Shown here in pieces: positions 63,251 to 64,000 of a stretch of 64,000 bases of DNA. Source of the DNA: PSRI01 sp041484195 (GTDB lineage Bacteria > Bacteroidota > Bacteroidia > Chitinophagales > Chitinophagaceae); contig JBGPHC010000007.1 of NCBI GenBank assembly GCA_041484195.1, forward strand, positions 62,001 to 126,000, in the 5' to 3' direction. Every line of letters starts with the position of its first letter. The stretch's first letter is position 1. The notes beneath the pieces are model-generated. The model had not been told where the DNA came from. It ran no database searches and saw only the letters and a list, made by a program, of their open reading frames with translations. The translations under genes were made by a program, and so were the position numbers.

Positions 63251-64000
63251 TTACAACTTCTTTTTTTTGATTATCTTATTATAAAGATTTTTATTCTGCT
63301 GGTCATATAAACAAAATCCTACTAATTTATGGATGTCATTTATTATAAATATCAATTCAGTTAGCAGGTTGTCAGCATTAAAAAATTCATATCAAAGCTG
63401 GGCATAATTTCAATTTTATCTTCCCCTCTGTCACTTCCATTTCCAGCCATTAACTTATTATTCTCAAATTCAATTTTAATTGTGTCATTATCCTGATCTA
63501 TATAAGTACCGCTATATTCCTTTAATAATTTTTGTTGCAGGGGAACGCGGGTATATTTAAACCTTTTCTATCATGAAAACCAGCCATGCAAATTATCATC
63601 GCTATAAGTCATATCCCAACTGTTGTGATTTGCATTTGGATAAATCGTGAATCTCCCATTGAGCCTATGATTTTTTTATAGAATCTACCATTTCATTCGA
63701 ACCCGCTATGGGTACGGCATCATCTTTGACACCATGAAAGCACCACAAAGGCATATGCCACAATTTCCATAATTTGTCAATAGGGCCGGCACTGCAGATT
63801 GGGGCAATTGCAGCAAATTCCTCTCGATGTTTTTCAACAAAATCCCAAGTGCTAAAACCGGTTATGCTAAGACCAGTAAGATAGACATGCTCCTCATCAA
63901 CACAATATTTCTTCTTTCCATCAGAAAGTAACCCTTTTAATAGTTCAGGATGAAATACTATTTCTGCATCCGCTGCTTGTGGGGAGACGATGATGAAAGG
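63251..64000 (-). pseudogene. Decayed alpha/beta hydrolase (prolyl-oligopeptidase-like) with C-terminal DUF3471-like tail, 5' end outside
   Basis: From the right edge the minus strand encodes a hydrolase domain. It has the nucleophile motif GLSITGFSTWDF, the acid region GVKDDAVP and, after a frameshift, the histidine in PNANHNSWDMTY. An extra A in the A7 run at 63671-63677 breaks the frame (TAG at 63665). After restoring it, GWFS is followed by TGA TAG (63568-63573), then KRFKYTRVPLQQKLLKE and a C-terminal domain (GTYIDQDNDTIKIEFENNKL). A missing T near 63390-63400 shifts the frame again before the final TAA at 63251. At least four lesions, so not a sequencing slip. Confidence 0.75.

Overview
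This is about 64 kb of chromosome from a member of the Bacteroidota, most likely the Chitinophagales. The evidence is: a SusC-type TonB receptor start; type IX secretion sorting domains (one gliding-motility type B, one type A); TTTG-N19-TAnnTTTG promoters; a NagB fused to an LmbE-like deacetylase; DUF4386, DUF998 and DinB genes; and a futalosine-route MqnA. The right edge cuts through a decayed gene and the left edge through the SusC gene. No rRNA, CRISPR array, phage, transposase or integrase was seen.

Layout. 1-4.1 kb: start of a SusC receptor, a ROK repressor and a divergent nagB-deacetylase fusion, i.e. amino-sugar use. 4.2-10.8 kb: tRNA-Arg, a flavin oxidase, an Lnt-like acyltransferase, an AraC regulator and a large secreted adhesin-like protein. 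11.0-20.2 kb: a tightly packed surface-polysaccharide operon. It contains a CDP-glucose route to a 6-deoxy sugar (rfbF, rfbG), an epimerase, a C-methyltransferase, a ketoreductase, a CmcI-like O-methyltransferase and three glycosyltransferases, with a fourth glycosyltransferase facing it at zero distance. The expected product is a branched-chain, C-methylated deoxysugar. 20.4-52.2 kb: ordinary housekeeping genes (yfhO-like, queuosine precursor transporter, corA, dapF, nucleoside phosphorylase, tRNA-Cys, gapA, glnS, rocD, ispE, etfAB, tilS, rhomboid, rlmH, mqnA, purB, prfC, tsaD, tRNA methyltransferase, a Lys1-type dehydrogenase, tRNA-Leu). 52.2-54.8 kb: a remnant of a PIN toxin and a large type-IX-secreted beta-propeller protein.

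54.8-64 kb is the accessory part and the most interesting region. From about 56.7 kb to the right edge, single genes (one pair excepted), all on the minus strand and functionally unrelated (YdjM-like plus AraC, DinB, DUF4386, NTF2-like, an unknown secreted protein, endonuclease/exonuclease/phosphatase, alpha/beta hydrolase), alternate with intergenic units of about 80-270 bp. Each unit is a large imperfect inverted repeat: an AAC-ended core and short stem on one side, the complementary stem and a GTT core on the other. Sequence differs between sites but the architecture is kept. Two gene stop codons (TAA at 61412 and 62291) fall inside a GTTAG core. This looks like a gene-cassette array with divergent attC-type recombination sites and no integrase in view. 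Two of its genes carry inactivating lesions: an in-frame TGG-to-TGA change in the NTF2-like gene, and at least four lesions in the hydrolase at the right edge.
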